NCBI GenBank assembly: GCA_900555045.1
Contig: USJW01000130.1
Coordinates: forward strand, 1-13,384
DNA: 13,384 nucleotides
Reading direction: 5' to 3'
Source: an uncultured Clostridium sp.
GTDB taxonomy: Bacteria; Bacillota; Clostridia; Lachnospirales; Lachnospiraceae
The position numbers and the translations under genes are program-made. Below are positions 13,149-13,384 of this stretch, in pieces; the stretch's first letter is position 1; every line of letters begins with the position of its first letter. The notes beneath the pieces are model-generated. The model searched no databases and was not told the origin of the DNA. It saw nothing but the letters and a program-made list of their open reading frames with translations.

Positions 13149-13161
13149 GGGTGGGGTGGGG
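13149..13161. other. G-rich run upstream of the sigma-54 promoter
   Basis: Plus strand GGGTGGGGTGGGG heads a purine-rich stretch to 13190. Only three runs of three or more G lie close together, so a stable three-tier quadruplex would need a distant fourth run. I see no gene here; the open frame through 13141-13380 is low-complexity and has no ribosome site. Confidence 0.3.
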
Positions 13162-13192
13162 ATGAGGTGAGGATGATATAGGTGAGGGTGAA

Positions 13193-13237
13193 ACATTTTT
13201 GTTGGACATTCGTTTTATGCAGGCGAGACATTTGTTT
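13193..13237. promoter_or_regulatory. Candidate activator (UAS) repeats upstream of the sigma-54 promoter
   Basis: GACATTCGTTT (13205-13215) and GACATTTGTTT (13227-13237) differ at one base and are 22 bp apart, about two helical turns. A third related site, ACATTTTTGTT (13193-13203), is 13 bp before the first. They lie about 140-200 bp upstream of the promoter, where enhancer-binding proteins normally bind. Function is inferred from position and spacing only. Confidence 0.4.
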
Positions 13238-13292
13238 CGAATATAGGTTTTTTGGAGGCGGATTGAGTGGCGGGAGGGGAAGTAAATAAGGG

Positions 13293-13356
13293 ACACAACC
13301 GCGGGAAAGATTGTGGAGTCGGGAGAGCGGGGGATGGACCTGAAGGGCGGTTGTGT
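13293..13356. repeat. 10-bp perfect inverted repeat with 44-base spacer
   Basis: ACACAACCGC (13293-13302) is repeated inverted as GCGGTTGTGT (13347-13356). Two further TTGTG copies lie at about 13311 and 13357, making a cluster of four. It could be a second set of activator sites or an operator for a gene beyond the window end. No coding frame is supported in 13058-13384. Confidence 0.45.
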
Positions 13357-13384
13357 ATTGTGCTGGAATTTATAATTCATATTT

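Noticed and set aside
13141..13380. 79-codon minus-strand frame upstream of the MFS gene
   Set aside because: The product is low-complexity (S/P/H-rich at its end), there is no ribosome site, and the region looks regulatory.

Overview
All recognisable genes lie on the minus strand. High coding GC, strong AGGAGG-type ribosome binding sites, short gaps or overlaps between genes, and the protein families point to a GC-rich member of the Clostridia (Lachnospiraceae-like; inferred, not proven). No rRNA, tRNA, insertion sequence, phage gene or CRISPR array was seen.

Right half (about 13380 down to 5220): one apparent five-gene operon. It starts at a textbook sigma-54 (-24/-12) promoter at 13057-13040 and ends at an intrinsic terminator at 5273-5223. 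In transcription order it encodes an MFS transporter, an SLC13/MatC-like anion permease, an esterase-D/FrmB-type alpha/beta hydrolase, a metallo-beta-lactamase-fold hydrolase, and a very large (1111 aa) protein that joins a CocE/NonD-type (S15) hydrolase to a second alpha/beta-hydrolase domain. Two carriers plus three kinds of ester/amide/lactone-type hydrolase suggest inducible uptake and cleavage of an esterified or acylated compound inside the cell. The substrate cannot be read from the sequence. The 330 bp upstream of the promoter carry spaced repeats that could be activator sites. The activator gene itself is not in the window.

Middle (about 5145 down to 1349): a second, tightly packed operon behind a probable extended -10 promoter. 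It holds an optional 32-residue leader ORF, a GNAT acetyltransferase, a LuxE-type acyl-protein synthetase, a LuxC-type acyl reductase, and a DUF434-family protein. LuxE activates a carboxylate with ATP and LuxC reduces the acyl group to an aldehyde. No luciferase (luxAB) or acyl-transferase (luxD) accompanies them, so this is a fatty-aldehyde-type module with an unknown product. The LuxC homologue contains a 15-bp tandem repeat coding for five pentapeptides.

Left end: a 339-residue protein of unknown function (possibly DUF6630-like), then the first 75 codons of a SnoaL/NTF2-like protein that runs off the window. The last 250 bases are visibly more AT-rich than the rest.
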